A stretch of 64,000 nucleotides of DNA from Brachybacterium muris (GCF_016907455.1 NZ_JAFBCB010000001.1:2356001-2420000); one strand, 5' to 3'. Shown: positions 18,502 to 27,278, numbered from the stretch's first letter. Notes: generated by a model not told the origin, from the letters alone. Numbers and translations: made by a program.

Positions 18502-19399
18502 CGTAGACAGAGCGGCCCCAACGACACCACTGGTGGTCCCGAACGACGCCACCGCTACGGCAGCGACGTGGCACCCGAACCCTCGATCAGCGGACCCCAG
18601 CGAGGCGAATATTCAGCCGGATCAACCGTTGAAGCTCCCCCTCATCCATGCAACGGCCCACCCCCGCGGCACCTCTCGCGTGGCCCATGGCGCCCAACTG
18701 CATCGGAGGGAACTGCCCGTACCCGCCACCGTGCTGGGTCGTCTCCTGGTCTCCCCTCCCCTCGAGATCCTGCTGGAACTGGCCACTCTCCTGCCGGTCT
18801 GGGACCTGGTCGCAGCGGTGGACGCAGTGGTCGGCCCAGCCAGCAGGACTCCGAGCCTCTCGTTGGCGGACGTCCGTGCGTTCGCCTCGAACACCACCGG
18901 TCGCCCGGGAGTCGCCATCTTGCGCAAGGCCGCCTCGCTCGCCCGAGAACGCGTGGAGTCCCCCGGTGAGACGTACGTCCGACTGTTGGTGACAGCCGCC
19001 GGCTTCCCGGAGCCGACTCCGAACCTCCCCACCATTCATCCCGACACCGGCCAGGAACGGAGGATCGACAACGCCTACGAGCACATCCGACTCGGCCTCG
19101 AGTACGACGGCAGCTGGCGGAGCAAGTCGAAACAACAGTGGCAGTCCGACGAGGAACGCAGGAACGAGCTCGCTTCGTACGGCTGGACCCTTAGCCGACA
19201 GACAGGACAGGACGTCCGTCAGCCGCTCAGCTTCCTGCTGCGACTGCGAACAGTCTTCGACATGTTGGGGGTGGGCCGTGCGGCGCCGGCGGTGGACCAT
19301 ATCAGGTCATTCGCGAACTCGCTGTCCACGGCGGATCTGTCGCTCCAGTGGTCGACCCGCCGACCTGCCTCCACGTCCCGCCGGCTCGAGAAGAAGACT

Positions 19400-19448
19400 G
19401 GCCGTTTCCGTACCAGGATCTAGGACTTCTGGTACGAAAACGGCCTTT
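19400..19448 (+). terminator. Terminator overlapping the end of the interrupted gene
   Basis: Two 8-bp helices split by one mismatch (GGCCGTTT, CGTACCAG) and a TTT tail. The stop codon TAG (19421-19423) sits in the loop. Sequence-related to the hairpin at 15432-15482. Confidence 0.75.
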
Positions 19449-19476
19449 CGATGGGCCGGGGCCGGGGACGGGGCCC

Positions 19477-19558
19477 GGGACCTGGCAAACGGGAGCTCGA
19501 AGCCGGGCCGGGGCCAGGGCCGGGGCCGGGGACCTGGCAAACGGGAGCTCGAAGCCGG
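19477..19558. repeat. 31-bp direct repeat, two copies 51 bp apart
   Basis: The segment starting GGGACCTGGCAAACGGGAGC occurs at 19477-19507 and 19528-19558, joined by GGGCC-rich sequence. It lies between convergent genes and has no visible coding role. Confidence 0.8.
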
Positions 19559-19570
19559 GGCCGGGCGCGC

Positions 19571-20392
19571 TCAGGAATAGGTGACCACCAGCGGTGCGTG
19601 GTCGGACCAGCGGGTGTCATAGCTGGGGGCCCGGTCCACCTGCGCACCGGTGGCGCGGGCAGCGAGCTCCGGGGAGGCGATCTGGTAGTCGATGCGCCAG
19701 CCGGAGTCCTTGTCGTACGCCTTGCCGCGCTGCGACCACCAGGTGTACGGGCCGGGGCCCTCTCCGGCCAGGGTGCGGTGCACGTCCACCCAGTCACCCT
19801 CGACCAGGAGTCGGTCCAGGTAGGCGCGCTCCTCGGGCAGGAACCCGGCGGACTTCAGGTTGCCCTTCCAGTTCTTGATGTCCACCTCGCGGTGGGCGAT
19901 GTTGATGTCACCGGTGAGCACCGCGTGGCGGCCGTCGGCCCGCAGCTGCGCCAAGCGTTCCATCATCGCGTCCAGGAAGGCGTACTTGTCGGTCATGGTC
20001 TGGGGCTTCTCGGTGTTGCCTGAGTGCATGTAGCAGGAGATCACGGTGAGCTCCTTGCCGTCGCCGAGGGGATCCTCGAGGTCCGCTTCCAGCCAGCGAC
20101 CGGTGTGGGAGTCACCCTCGACGCCGGGCAGCCCACGACGCATCCCGTCCAGGTCGATCCGTTCCAGCTCGGTGCGGGCGGCGATCGCCACGCCGGCGCG
20201 ACCCTTCAGCTGTGAGGCCTCTCCGACGATGCTCCACCCCTCCCCCACGAGGTCTGCGATCAGCTCGTCGGGTGCGCGCACCTCCTGCAGGGTGATCACA
20301 TCGGCGGTGGTGGCTGCGAGCCAGTCGGCCATGCCCTTGCGGGCGGCCGCGCGCAGTCCGTTGACATTGACGGTGGCGAGGGTGAAGGTCAT
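19571..20392 (-). CDS. xth: Exodeoxyribonuclease III / AP endonuclease
   Basis: DNA repair enzyme of the exonuclease III/endonuclease-phosphatase family, 273 aa, the usual length. Motifs in order are VNVNGLRAAARKG, LQEVRAP (metal-binding Glu), GDINIAHREVDIKNWKGN (Asp/Asn), SQRGKAYDKDSGWRIDY and the C-terminal SDHAPLVV (catalytic Asp-His). It lies downstream of folD behind a terminator and converges on the interrupted gene. Confidence 0.93.
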   Translation of the reverse strand: MTFTLATVNVNGLRAAARKGMADWLAATTADVITLQEVRAPDELIADLVGEGWSIVGEASQLKGRAGVAIAARTELERIDLDGMRRGLPGVEGDSHTGRWLEADLEDPLGDGKELTVISCYMHSGNTEKPQTMTDKYAFLDAMMERLAQLRADGRHAVLTGDINIAHREVDIKNWKGNLKSAGFLPEERAYLDRLLVEGDWVDVHRTLAGEGPGPYTWWSQRGKAYDKDSGWRIDYQIASPELAARATGAQVDRAPSYDTRWSDHAPLVVTYS

Positions 20393-20438
20393 GCCCCCAG
20401 TATCACCGCGGGGCCGCTCCGGGGTCGAACCGGGGCGG

Positions 20439-20476
20439 CGGCCCGACGGGGCTGGATGCCACCGCCCGTCGGGCCG
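20439..20476 (-). terminator. folD terminator
   Basis: 12-bp perfect stem (CGGCCCGACGGG and complement) with a 14-nt loop, just past the folD stop. Confidence 0.75.
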
Positions 20477-20482
20477 TGCCGC

Positions 20483-21388
20483 TCAGATCGCCTCGTCCTT
20501 CACGATCCCGGCAGCGTGCTCGGCCATCTCCACCACGTTCTTGACCAGCAGGGCGCGGGTCATGGGTCCGACGCCCCCCGGGTTCGGGGAGATCCAGGAG
20601 GCCACCTCGGCCACGCCCGGGTCGACGTCGCCGACCAGCTGTGCCTTGCCGGTCTCCTCGTCCTCCTCGCGGGACACCCCGACGTCCAGCACGATCGCCC
20701 CGGGCTTGACGTCCTCGGGGCGCACCAGGTGTGCAGAGCCCGCGGCAGCGACGATCACGTCGGCCCGGCGGAGGTGCTCGGCCAGGTCCACGGTGCCGGT
20801 GTGGGTGAGGGTGACGGTGGCGTTGATGGCGCGGCGGGTCATCAGCGCGCCGATGGAGCGGCCCACGGTCACGCCGCGGCCCACGACGACCACGTCCTTG
20901 CCCCGCAGGTCGATGTCGTGGCGCTCCAGCAGCTCGATCACGGCGCGGGGTGTGCACGGCAGCGGGGTGTGGATCGGCCGGTTGGCGTTCAGGACCAGCC
21001 TGCCCAGGTTCATCGGGTGCAGACCGTCGGCGTCCTTGGCGGGATCCACCCGCTCCAGGATCGCGTCGGTGTCCAGGTGCTTGGGCAGGGGCAGCTGGAC
21101 GATGTAACCGGTGCAGGCAGGGTCGGCGTTCAGCTCGTCGATGACGGCCTCGAGCTCCCCCTGCGTGGTGTCGGCGTCGAGCTGCTTCTGGATCGAGTTC
21201 AGGCCGATCTGCTCACTGTCGCGGTGCTTGCCGCGCACGTAGGCGGCGCTGCCGGGGTCATCCCCCACCAGCACGGTGGCGAGGCCCGGCTGGGGGTGCC
21301 CGGCCTCCACCAGCGCGGCGACGCGCTCGGCGAGCTCGGACTTGATGGCCTTGGCGGTGGCCTTGCCGTCGAGGATCTGTGCGGTCAT
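20483..21388 (-). CDS. folD: Bifunctional methylenetetrahydrofolate dehydrogenase / cyclohydrolase
   Basis: Interconverts 5,10-methylene-THF and 10-formyl-THF in one-carbon metabolism; 301 aa. Visible are the catalytic region [13 protein letters not shown] (Tyr and Lys), [22 protein letters not shown] and the NADP-binding stretch [14 protein letters not shown] followed by [16 protein letters not shown] at 21388 is chosen because the frame beyond it has no similarity and AGGAG lies upstream. It follows glyA, giving a serine-to-formyl-THF gene pair. Confidence 0.95.
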   Translation of the reverse strand: MTAQILDGKATAKAIKSELAERVAALVEAGHPQPGLATVLVGDDPGSAAYVRGKHRDSEQIGLNSIQKQLDADTTQGELEAVIDELNADPACTGYIVQLPLPKHLDTDAILERVDPAKDADGLHPMNLGRLVLNANRPIHTPLPCTPRAVIELLERHDIDLRGKDVVVVGRGVTVGRSIGALMTRRAINATVTLTHTGTVDLAEHLRRADVIVAAAGSAHLVRPEDVKPGAIVLDVGVSREEDEETGKAQLVGDVDPGVAEVASWISPNPGGVGPMTRALLVKNVVEMAEHAAGIVKDEAI

Positions 21389-21446
21389 GGATCTGCTTCG
21401 TCTCCTAGGTGGCGTGCGGGGCTCAGATGGCGCAGGGCGGGCGGGA

Positions 21447-21474
21447 TGCCCCGGTCCCGTGGGAGACCGGGGCA
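21447..21474 (-). terminator. glyA terminator
   Basis: 10-bp perfect stem TGCCCCGGTC/GACCGGGGCA, extended by a CC/GG pair, directly after the glyA stop. Confidence 0.7.
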
Positions 21475-21481
21475 CCTCGAC

Positions 21482-22750
21482 TCAGTACTGCTTCAGGTCC
21501 GCGTACAGGGGCTTGGCGTCGGCTAGAGCGGCGGTGCGCTTGCGCAAGGACTCCAGGTCCGCCCCGCCGTTCAGCGCCAGTGCGATCACATCGGCGATCT
21601 CGGTGAACTCCTCGGCCCCGAAGCCGCGGGTCGCGAGAGCCGGGGTGCCCAGGCGCAAGCCAGAGGTGATGCGCGGGGGGCGGGGGTCGTTCGGGACGGC
21701 GTTGCGGTTGACGGTGATGCCCACCTCGTGCAGGCGGTCCTCGGCCTGCTGGCCGTCCAGCTCGGAGCGGACCAGGTCCACCAGCACCAGGTGCACATCG
21801 GTGCCTCCGGTGGCGATCGCGATCCCGGCCTCCTGGGCATCGGCGGCCTGGAGGCGCTCCGCGATGATCTGCGCGCCCTCGATGGTGCGGCGCTGCCGCT
21901 CGGCGAAGCCCTCCGTGGCTGCGACCTTCAGGGCGACGGCCTTGGCGGCGATCACGTGCATGAGGGGGCCGCCCTGCTGTCCGGGGAACACGGCGGAGTC
22001 GATCTTCTTGGCCCACTCCTCCTTGCACAGGATGAGACCGGAGCGGGGGCCGGCGAGGGTCTTGTGGACGGTGGTGGAGACAACGTCGGCATACGGCACG
22101 GGACTGGGGTGCAGGCCCGCCGCGACGAGGCCGGCGAAATGCGCCATGTCCACCCACAGGGCCGCGCCCACCTCGTCGGCGATGGCCCGGAAAGCAGCGA
22201 AGTCCAGCTGGCGCGGGTAGGCGGACCAGCCGGCGACGATCACCTTGGGCCGCTCCGCCAGTGCCAGCTCGCGCACCCTGTCCATGTCGATCAGGCCGGT
22301 GGTGGGGTCCACCTCGTAGGCGACGATGTCGTACAGCCGGCCGGAGAAGTTGATCTTCATGCCGTGGGTGAGGTGGCCGCCGTGGGCCAGGGACAGGCCC
22401 ATCAGCTTGTCGCCTGCGCGGGCCAGGGCGTGCATCACCGCGGCGTTGGCGGTGGCACCGGAGTGCGGCTGGACGTTGGCGTGCTCCGCCCCGAACAGTT
22501 CCTTCGCGCGGTCGATAGCGATCTGCTCGGCGACATCGACCTCCTCGCAGCCCCCGTAGTAGCGCTTGCCGGGGTACCCCTCGGCGTACTTGTTGGTGAG
22601 CACCGAGCCCTGGGCCTGCAGCACCGCGCGCGGTACGAAGTTCTCGCTGGCGATCATCTCCAGCGTGCGCTGCTGGCGGGCGAGCTCGCGGTCGAGCACC
22701 CGGGCGATGTCCGGGTCGAGCTCGGAGATGGACTGGTCGAGGACGTTCAC
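21482..22750 (-). CDS. glyA: Serine hydroxymethyltransferase
   Basis: PLP enzyme converting serine and THF to glycine and methylene-THF; 422 aa. The PLP-lysine motif is [31 protein letters not shown] and [15 protein letters not shown] are also family hallmarks. GTG at 22750 is chosen because AGGAGG lies 4 nt upstream. The upstream extension of the frame lacks similarity. It is likely co-expressed with folD. Confidence 0.95.
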   Translation of the reverse strand: MNVLDQSISELDPDIARVLDRELARQQRTLEMIASENFVPRAVLQAQGSVLTNKYAEGYPGKRYYGGCEEVDVAEQIAIDRAKELFGAEHANVQPHSGATANAAVMHALARAGDKLMGLSLAHGGHLTHGMKINFSGRLYDIVAYEVDPTTGLIDMDRVRELALAERPKVIVAGWSAYPRQLDFAAFRAIADEVGAALWVDMAHFAGLVAAGLHPSPVPYADVVSTTVHKTLAGPRSGLILCKEEWAKKIDSAVFPGQQGGPLMHVIAAKAVALKVAATEGFAERQRRTIEGAQIIAERLQAADAQEAGIAIATGGTDVHLVLVDLVRSELDGQQAEDRLHEVGITVNRNAVPNDPRPPRITSGLRLGTPALATRGFGAEEFTEIADVIALALNGGADLESLRKRTAALADAKPLYADLKQY

Positions 22751-22816
22751 AGAGCCTCCTGTGGGCATCGGGATGGGGCGGGCATCGTTGCCACCGTGCC
22801 CCATCCTAGAGCGCGC

Positions 22817-23950
22817 TCAGAGGTCGAGGCCCAGGCGTACCGGTTCCGGGACGAGCTCGATGCCGAAGGCGCCGCGCACCCGCGCTTGCACGTCGTGGGC
22901 GAGCGCCACCAGGTCGTCGCTGCCGGCCCCGCCACGGTTGGTCAGGGCCAGGGAGTGCTTGGTGGAGACCGATGCCGGTGCGCCAGGATCGATGCGGTGC
23001 CCCAGCTCGATGCCGGCCTGGCTGATCAGCCAGGCGGCGCTGGTCTTCACGCGCCCTTCCCCCGCGGCGTAGCGGGGTGCTCCCTCGGGCAACCGGTCGG
23101 CGGTGGCCTGGTCGAGGATGGGGTTGGTGAAGAAGGAACCGGCGCTCCAGGTGTCGTGGTCGGCGGCATCCAGCACCATGCCCTTGGCGCCGCGGATCCG
23201 CAGCACGGCCTCCCGCACCTGCGCCATGGGTACCCGGGCGCCGACGTCCACGCCGAGCGCGGTGGCGAGCTGGGCGTAGCGCACGGGGGCCGAGAGGCTG
23301 CCGATGGTGTGCTGGAAGGTCACGGCGAGCACCACGTAGCGGCCGGTGGCCGACGGCACGGGACCGCTGTACGGGGTGCGCTTGAAGACGCTGTCGCGGT
23401 AGGAGAAGCCGCAGTCGGCGGCGAAGAAGGTGCGCACGGCCCGCTTCTCGCGGTCCCAGGTGCGCACCCGGATGATGGTGCTGGCGACCTCCTGGCCGTA
23501 GGCGCCGACGTTCTGGATCGGGGTGGCGCCCACGGTTCCGGGGATCCCGGAGAGGGCCTCGATGCCGACCATCTCGCGGGCGATGGCGTAGCGCACGGCA
23601 CGGTCCCAGTTCACCCCGGCGAAGTACTCCACGATCGCCCCGCCGCAGGTGGCGTCCAGCGGGGTGAGCTGGGCGGGGTCCACAGCAATGCCGTCGGGCT
23701 CCCCGGAGGGGCTGATCTCGCAGGTGGCGTCCAGCAGCGGCGGGTCCTCCGGGTCACGCAACAGCACCACGGTGCCCTCGAAGGGCTCGTCGGAGGCGAC
23801 CAGATTGGAGCCCCCGCCCAGCACCAGCAGCGGTTCACCGGCGTCGTCCGCGGCGCGGACCGCTTCGATCACCTCGGCCTCGGTGCGGGCCTCCACCAGT
23901 GTGCGGATCTGGCCGCCGATGCGCAGGGTGGTCAGGTCGGAGAACCTCAT
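22817..23950 (-). CDS. murB: UDP-N-acetylenolpyruvoylglucosamine reductase
   Basis: FAD enzyme of peptidoglycan precursor synthesis, reducing UDP-GlcNAc-enolpyruvate to UDP-MurNAc; 377 aa. FAD-binding VLGGGSNLV is near residue 45, then IPGTVGATPIQNVGAYGQEV, the catalytic-Ser segment YRDSVFKRTPY, and AAWLISQAGIELGHRI near the C-terminus. Its start overlaps the upstream MaoC-type gene stop by 4 nt, so it is translationally coupled to that gene. Confidence 0.95.
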   Translation of the reverse strand: MRFSDLTTLRIGGQIRTLVEARTEAEVIEAVRAADDAGEPLLVLGGGSNLVASDEPFEGTVVLLRDPEDPPLLDATCEISPSGEPDGIAVDPAQLTPLDATCGGAIVEYFAGVNWDRAVRYAIAREMVGIEALSGIPGTVGATPIQNVGAYGQEVASTIIRVRTWDREKRAVRTFFAADCGFSYRDSVFKRTPYSGPVPSATGRYVVLAVTFQHTIGSLSAPVRYAQLATALGVDVGARVPMAQVREAVLRIRGAKGMVLDAADHDTWSAGSFFTNPILDQATADRLPEGAPRYAAGEGRVKTSAAWLISQAGIELGHRIDPGAPASVSTKHSLALTNRGGAGSDDLVALAHDVQARVRGAFGIELVPEPVRLGLDL

Positions 23951-24471
23951 GCAACACCCCCGGCCGGGGTCGCGGTGCCGGTGGAGGCGGGCAGGGCGAT
24001 GGTGGCGCGGGCCCGACCCAGCACCTTGGTCTCGTCCACCTGGGCGGTGAGATCGATGCGGGCGGTGCCGTGCTCCTCGTCGATCGCGCCGACGACCGCG
24101 GTGACCTGGAGCGTCACGGATCCGGTGGCGGGGACCTCAACGGGGCTGGTGAACCGCACCGAGTACTCCCGCACGGCGGCGGGGTCGCCGATCGCTTCGA
24201 CGAGACCGTTGATGGCGGTGCCCATGGTGAGCATGCCGTGGGCGATGACGCCGGGAAGCCCCGCCTCGGTGGCGACGGTGTCGTTGTAGTGGATGGGGTT
24301 GAAGTCGCCGGAGGCGCCGGCGTAGCGCACCAGGGTGTCTCGGGTGATCTCATGCCGGGTGCGGGCGATCTCCTGCCCCTTCTCGAGCGCGGTGAGATCA
24401 AGTGGGGTGGTCCCGGGCGCGGGCTGCTGCGAGGCGGGGGTGTTCGCGACGATGTTCGCGTCAGTGTTCAT
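23947..24471 (-). CDS. MaoC-type (3R)-hydroxyacyl-ACP dehydratase subunit (HadB-like)
   Basis: Hot-dog-fold dehydratase, 174 aa. The hydratase motif YAGASGDFNPIHYND contains the catalytic Asp and His, followed by GVIAHGMLTMG. ATG at 24471 is chosen because AGGAGG lies 4 nt upstream; an ATG at 24489 would overlap the previous gene. It follows the FAS1-like dehydratase by 14 nt, and the two probably form a heterodimer as mycobacterial HadA/HadB do. The rpmG-hadA-hadB-like order matches the mycobacterial locus. Confidence 0.85.
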   Translation of the reverse strand: MNTDANIVANTPASQQPAPGTTPLDLTALEKGQEIARTRHEITRDTLVRYAGASGDFNPIHYNDTVATEAGLPGVIAHGMLTMGTAINGLVEAIGDPAAVREYSVRFTSPVEVPATGSVTLQVTAVVGAIDEEHGTARIDLTAQVDETKVLGRARATIALPASTGTATPAGGVA

Positions 24472-24485
24472 GGTTCCTCCTGAGG

Positions 24486-24938
24486 TCATTCGCCACGGAC
24501 GACGAGCATGCTGCGCACACTGGCGACGTCCTGACCGGACTCATCGGTCAGGTCGACGCGTGTGGCGACCATGCTGTGGCCGCCTGCGGAGCGGATCGAC
24601 TCGACGGTGAGGGTGGGCACCAGCCGGTCCCCGGCGACGACGGGGCGGTGCAGTGTGAAGGATTCCTCGCCGTGGACCACCCGGGAGAAGTCGATGCCGG
24701 CGTCAGGGTCCTCGATGTACTGGGCCTCGGTGGCCTGCGCGAGGGAGACCAGGAAGGTGGGCGGGGCGATCACGTCGCGGTGCCCTGCGGCCCTGGCCGC
24801 CGCGGGGTCGGTGTGCAACGGGGAGGCGGCACCGGTGGCCCTCGCGAACTCGGCGATCTTCTGCGCGGAGACGGTATGGGTGGGGCCCGCCGGGTAGGTG
24901 CGACCGGCGTAGGACGGGTCAGGGGCAGTGACTGTCAT
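24486..24938 (-). CDS. FAS1-like N-terminal dehydratase domain protein (HadA-like)
   Basis: 150-aa hot-dog-fold protein of the MaoC_dehydrat_N type, expected to partner the HadB-like subunit. Visible features are IAEFARATGAASPLHTD near the N-terminus, VIAPPTFLVSLAQA and FTLHRPVVAGDRL. The catalytic Asp-His of the MaoC class is not in the usual place, consistent with a substrate-binding subunit. It lies downstream of rpmG. Exact substrate, fatty acid or other, is unknown. Confidence 0.82.
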   Translation of the reverse strand: MTVTAPDPSYAGRTYPAGPTHTVSAQKIAEFARATGAASPLHTDPAAARAAGHRDVIAPPTFLVSLAQATEAQYIEDPDAGIDFSRVVHGEESFTLHRPVVAGDRLVPTLTVESIRSAGGHSMVATRVDLTDESGQDVASVRSMLVVRGE

Positions 24939-24979
24939 GTTCTCTCCCGATGGGGCGGGCGGTTGGTACAGGATGCACG

Positions 24980-25012
24980 AGAGGCCATCCGGGATGAACC
25001 CGAATGGCCTCT
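24980..25012 (-). terminator. rpmG terminator
   Basis: 14-bp stem (AGAGGCCATCCGGG against CCCGAATGGCCTCT, one non-Watson-Crick pair), 5-nt loop, between rpmG and the HadA-like gene. Confidence 0.65.
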
Positions 25013-25032
25013 GGTGAACGCTTGCGGCCCGG

Positions 25033-25203
25033 TCAGCGGGTCTCGCGGTGCGCGGTCTGCTTGCCGCAGGTGGGGCAGAACTTCGACAGCTCCAGCCGGT
25101 CCGGCGTATTGCGGCGGTTCTTCTTGGTGATGTAGTTGCGCGCCTTGCACTCGGTGCAGGCCATGGTGATCTTGGGACGCACGTCAGAGCTCTTGCTCGC
25201 CAC
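25033..25203 (-). CDS. rpmG: 50S ribosomal protein L33
   Basis: Small ribosomal protein, 56 aa, of the zinc-ribbon (C+) form: CTEC and CPTC pairs with [15 protein letters not shown] between. GTG at 25203 is chosen, with AAAGAGGCG upstream; the frame extends to an upstream ATG without conserved sequence. It lies just downstream of tRNA-Met, as in other actinobacteria. Confidence 0.95.
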   Translation of the reverse strand: MASKSSDVRPKITMACTECKARNYITKKNRRNTPDRLELSKFCPTCGKQTAHRETR

Positions 25204-25297
25204 GGTTCGCCTCTTTCGTTCCGGGTGGCGCACTGTTATCCCGCGCGCCGCGTGGGTTCCCGTAAGGGATGGATCTGCACTACCGGCGTGACCGGCG

Positions 25298-25374
25298 TGG
25301 TACCGAGGGCGGGGATCGAACCCGCGACCTCACGATTATGAGTCGTGCGCTCTAACCGTCTGAGCTACCCCGGC
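25298..25374 (-). tRNA. tRNA-Met (CAT)
   Basis: Cloverleaf with anticodon CAT in ACTCATAATC, T-loop TTCGATC, acceptor GCCGGGG paired with CCTCGGT (two G-T pairs). CCA is encoded. The first base pair is not the C-A mismatch of an initiator, so this is probably the elongator. Confidence 0.92.
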
Positions 25375-25388
25375 GTGATCGACGCGAC

Positions 25389-25414
25389 GGCCCGACCTCT
25401 TACGAGATCGGGCC
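25389..25414 (-). terminator. Hairpin between tRNA-Thr and tRNA-Met
   Basis: 11-bp stem with one mismatch (GGCCCGA-CTC) and TTAC loop in the tRNA spacer. It may be a processing or termination signal. Confidence 0.5.
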
Positions 25415-25428
25415 GGCACATCCATCAG

Positions 25429-25501
25429 AGCCCTGAAAGGGAATCGAACCCTTGACCTTCTCCTTACCATGGAGATGCTCTGCCGACTGAGCTATCAGGG
25501 C
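25429..25501 (-). tRNA. tRNA-Thr (GGT)
   Basis: Cloverleaf with anticodon loop ATGGTAA (anticodon GGT), acceptor GCCCTGA/TCAGGGC, T-loop TTCGATT. CCA is not encoded. Confidence 0.93.
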
Positions 25502-25586
25502 AACCCGGTGGACTCTACACATTCCTTGCCTCAGCGGCAATTCCAGCGCGAGCCCCGGTGCGCCGGATCACAAGGATCCTCGGCGG

Positions 25587-25668
25587 TGGCAGGTGAGGGA
25601 TTCGAACCCCCGTAGGCAATGCCAGCTGATTTACAGTCAGCTCCCTTTGGCCACTCGGGTAACCTGCC
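25587..25668 (-). tRNA. tRNA-Tyr (GTA)
   Basis: 82-nt type II tRNA with a long variable arm, anticodon GTA in CTGACTGTAAATCAG and acceptor GGCAGG. CCA is not encoded. First of three leftward tRNAs. Confidence 0.93.
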
Positions 25669-25918
25669 GGGCCTGCATCCTCCCCACCGGACCCTTCGGT
25701 GACGACTGCGTGAGCCGCACTCCCGGGCCGCCGTGAAGCGGACCCGGAACAGCATACCGGGGCGCGGGCGTCGGTGCGAACCCGAGAAGGCACCTGCGTG
25801 CATGAAGGTGGTCACAGTAAGGTCGAACGACCCCCAAGGACCCCCGACTACAGTGGGACCACCGAGGATCCGGGCCGCGGCCCGGTGTCCCCAGAGCAGA
25901 AGCAGAGGGAGGAGCCCC

Positions 25919-26407
25919 ATGGCCGATTCGTCGTTCGACATCGTCAGCAAGCTCGATCGCCAGGAGATCGACAACGCCGTCAACCAGGCGATCAAGGAGG
26001 TCGGGCAGCGCTACGACTTCCGCAACACCGGTGCCTCGATCAATCTTAGTGGCGACGAGATCGTGATGACGGCCAATGCCGAGGAGCGGGTGCTCGCCGT
26101 CCTGGACGTGCTGCAGTCCAAGCTGATCCGCCGCGGCATCTCGCTGAAGTCGCTGGACGTGGGCGAGCCGAAGCAGTCGGGCAAGGAGGTGCGCCTCGCA
26201 GCCGGCCTGAAGGAGGGGATCTCCTCGGAGGACGCCAAGAAGATCTCCAAGATCATCCGCGACGAGGGCCCCAAGGGCGTGAAGGCGCAGATCCAGGGTG
26301 ACGAGCTGCGGGTCTCCTCCAAGAGCCGCGACGACCTGCAGGGCGTCATCGCGCTGCTGAAGGGCAAGGACCTCGACGTCGCGCTGCAGTTCATCAACTA
26401 CCGCTGA
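25919..26407 (+). CDS. YajQ-family nucleotide-binding protein
   Basis: 162-aa protein of the YajQ/UPF0234 family, made of two RNA-recognition-like folds. It begins [20 protein letters not shown], carries [26 protein letters not shown] and [20 protein letters not shown], and ends LQFINYR. YajQ proteins bind nucleotides, and some bind cyclic di-GMP; the role here is unknown. GGGAGGAG precedes the ATG at 25919. It stands alone, upstream of a bidirectional terminator. Confidence 0.93.
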   Translation: MADSSFDIVSKLDRQEIDNAVNQAIKEVGQRYDFRNTGASINLSGDEIVMTANAEERVLAVLDVLQSKLIRRGISLKSLDVGEPKQSGKEVRLAAGLKEGISSEDAKKISKIIRDEGPKGVKAQIQGDELRVSSKSRDDLQGVIALLKGKDLDVALQFINYR

Positions 26408-26464
26408 GTGCAAGCCCGTACATCCATCGTGCGGGCACCTGCAGTCGGGCATCGACGCATGCAG

Positions 26465-26496
26465 AAGGCCCCGATCCCATCCGGGATCGGGGCCTT
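26465..26496. terminator. Bidirectional terminator between yajQ and the WXG100 locus
   Basis: 14-bp perfect stem AAGGCCCCGATCCC and complement with a 4-nt loop. A/T ends serve both directions. Confidence 0.85.
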
Positions 26497-26529
26497 CGTG
26501 CTTCGCACCCACGACGGGCGGCGATGTGG

Positions 26530-26799
26530 TCAGACAGCGTTCGAGGTGGAGTCCTGCTGATCGGCGTGGGACTTCAGCTCGTTGCTCTTGGCGGTCAGCG
26601 CCTCGACCAGACCGTTGAGGGCCCCGGAGACGAAGCCGTTCCAGTCATCGACGTAGGCGTCGTAGTCAGGGCCGATCCACTCCACCGAGGTGACGGTGCT
26701 GGTGGCCTGATCGAAGAACTCGAGAATCTTCTCGCCGGCCTGCTGGATCTCCGAGGCGACCTCGCGTCCCTCGTCCGGATCCATTCCCTTGAAAGCCAT
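26530..26799 (-). CDS. WXG100 family protein A (89 aa)
   Basis: Small helical-hairpin protein of the ESAT-6/WXG100 class, presumed secreted by the locus EssC/EccC-like ATPase. The WxG turn is VEWIGPD near residue 40, between two amphipathic helices. The N-terminus MAFKGMDPDEGRE and C-terminal QQDSTSNAV recur in the other type-A proteins. No signal peptide. No canonical Y-x3-D/E secretion motif follows the second helix. It is the second gene of a two-gene unit and probably dimerises with the upstream 86-aa protein. Confidence 0.88.
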   Translation of the reverse strand: MAFKGMDPDEGREVASEIQQAGEKILEFFDQATSTVTSVEWIGPDYDAYVDDWNGFVSGALNGLVEALTAKSNELKSHADQQDSTSNAV

Positions 26800-26874
26800 G
26801 ATGTACCCCTTCTCCTGAAATCCTTGGTTCGTGTGCGGCGCTGCTCAGCGCCCCGGTTGTTCGGTGCCCGATGA

Positions 26875-27135
26875 TCAGGCGGAGGCCTCGCGCTGCTCTG
26901 CAGCGTTGCGGCTGGCGCGCTCGGCGAACTGATCGGCCTGCTGCTTGACCTGCTGCACCAGCTGACCGATGGTGCTGTCGAACTCGGAGACGTAGCGGTC
27001 GCGGTCCTCGCCGGTCCAGTCGAAATCGGTGACGCGGCCCTGGATGGTGGTGTACGCGGCGTTGGCATCATCGCCGGCGCCGCGGATCAGCTCGGCCATC
27101 TGCTCGACCGCTTCAGGGGTCATGCCCTTTTTCAT
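26875..27135 (-). CDS. WXG100 family protein B (86 aa)
   Basis: WXG100 protein with WTG turn in FDWTGEDRDRYVSEFD. It starts MKKGMTPEAVEQ and ends AAEQREASA. ATG at 27135 is chosen since a longer open frame upstream is low-complexity and lacks family similarity, and GGAGGACC sits just upstream. It is first in a unit with the 89-aa protein, 75 bp apart, under the palindrome-bearing promoter at 27233-27278. Confidence 0.87.
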   Translation of the reverse strand: MKKGMTPEAVEQMAELIRGAGDDANAAYTTIQGRVTDFDWTGEDRDRYVSEFDSTIGQLVQQVKQQADQFAERASRNAAEQREASA

Positions 27136-27232
27136 GGTGGTCCTCCCAGTCGTGGTTGCGGGTGTACCACCCGAGGTCCGACTCCGCTGCCGATGGCCGC
27201 TTCCTCGTCCGGTTGCCCTGGGTGGTGTACTC

Positions 27233-27278
27233 ACAGTAGACGGGCTCGGCGGTGATGGCGATGGGGACAACTCCCCAT
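27233..27278 (-). promoter_or_regulatory. Promoter with palindromic operator, WXG100 unit 1
   Basis: Coding-strand palindrome ATGGGGAGTTGTCCCCAT (27261-27278), a 22-nt spacer, then -10 TACTGT (27233-27238). The ATG is 98 nt further on. A further TGGGGAG half-site lies just upstream. The rest of the 343-bp gap 27136-27478 holds the terminator and left edge of the duplicated unit. Confidence 0.8.

Larger units (their letters stand above)
16035..18615 (-). mobile_element. IS21-family insertion sequence, copy 1
   Basis: 2,581-bp element with ends TGAGTATTCG and (inverted) TGAATATTCG, a 10-bp terminal repeat with one mismatch, flanked by 5-bp direct repeats GCCGG. It carries istA and istB on the minus strand. 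The second copy at 37254-39834 has the same length in opposite orientation and encodes identical IstA and IstB, so both are recent insertions. TG...CA ends, the istA/istB gene pair and a short target duplication fit the IS21 family. Confidence 0.95.
15641..19423 (+). pseudogene. DUF559-like nuclease-fold gene interrupted by IS21
   Basis: Two in-frame pieces (15641-16034 and 18621-19423) are separated by an IS21 element. Removing the element plus one target duplication (2,586 bp, a multiple of 3) restores one reading frame of 398 codons. The N-terminal piece resembles the helical region of actinobacterial AbiEi/DUF559-type proteins (ISHSTAALLRGIPLP). The C-terminal piece has LGLEYDGSW, then DEERRNELASYGW, matching the degenerate PD-(D/E)XK core (E-x-D) of DUF559 proteins. 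ATG at 15641 is chosen for the GGGAG 11 nt upstream; ATG 15653 is possible. The stop codon lies inside the loop of the terminator at 19400. Cellular role unknown. Confidence 0.75.
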
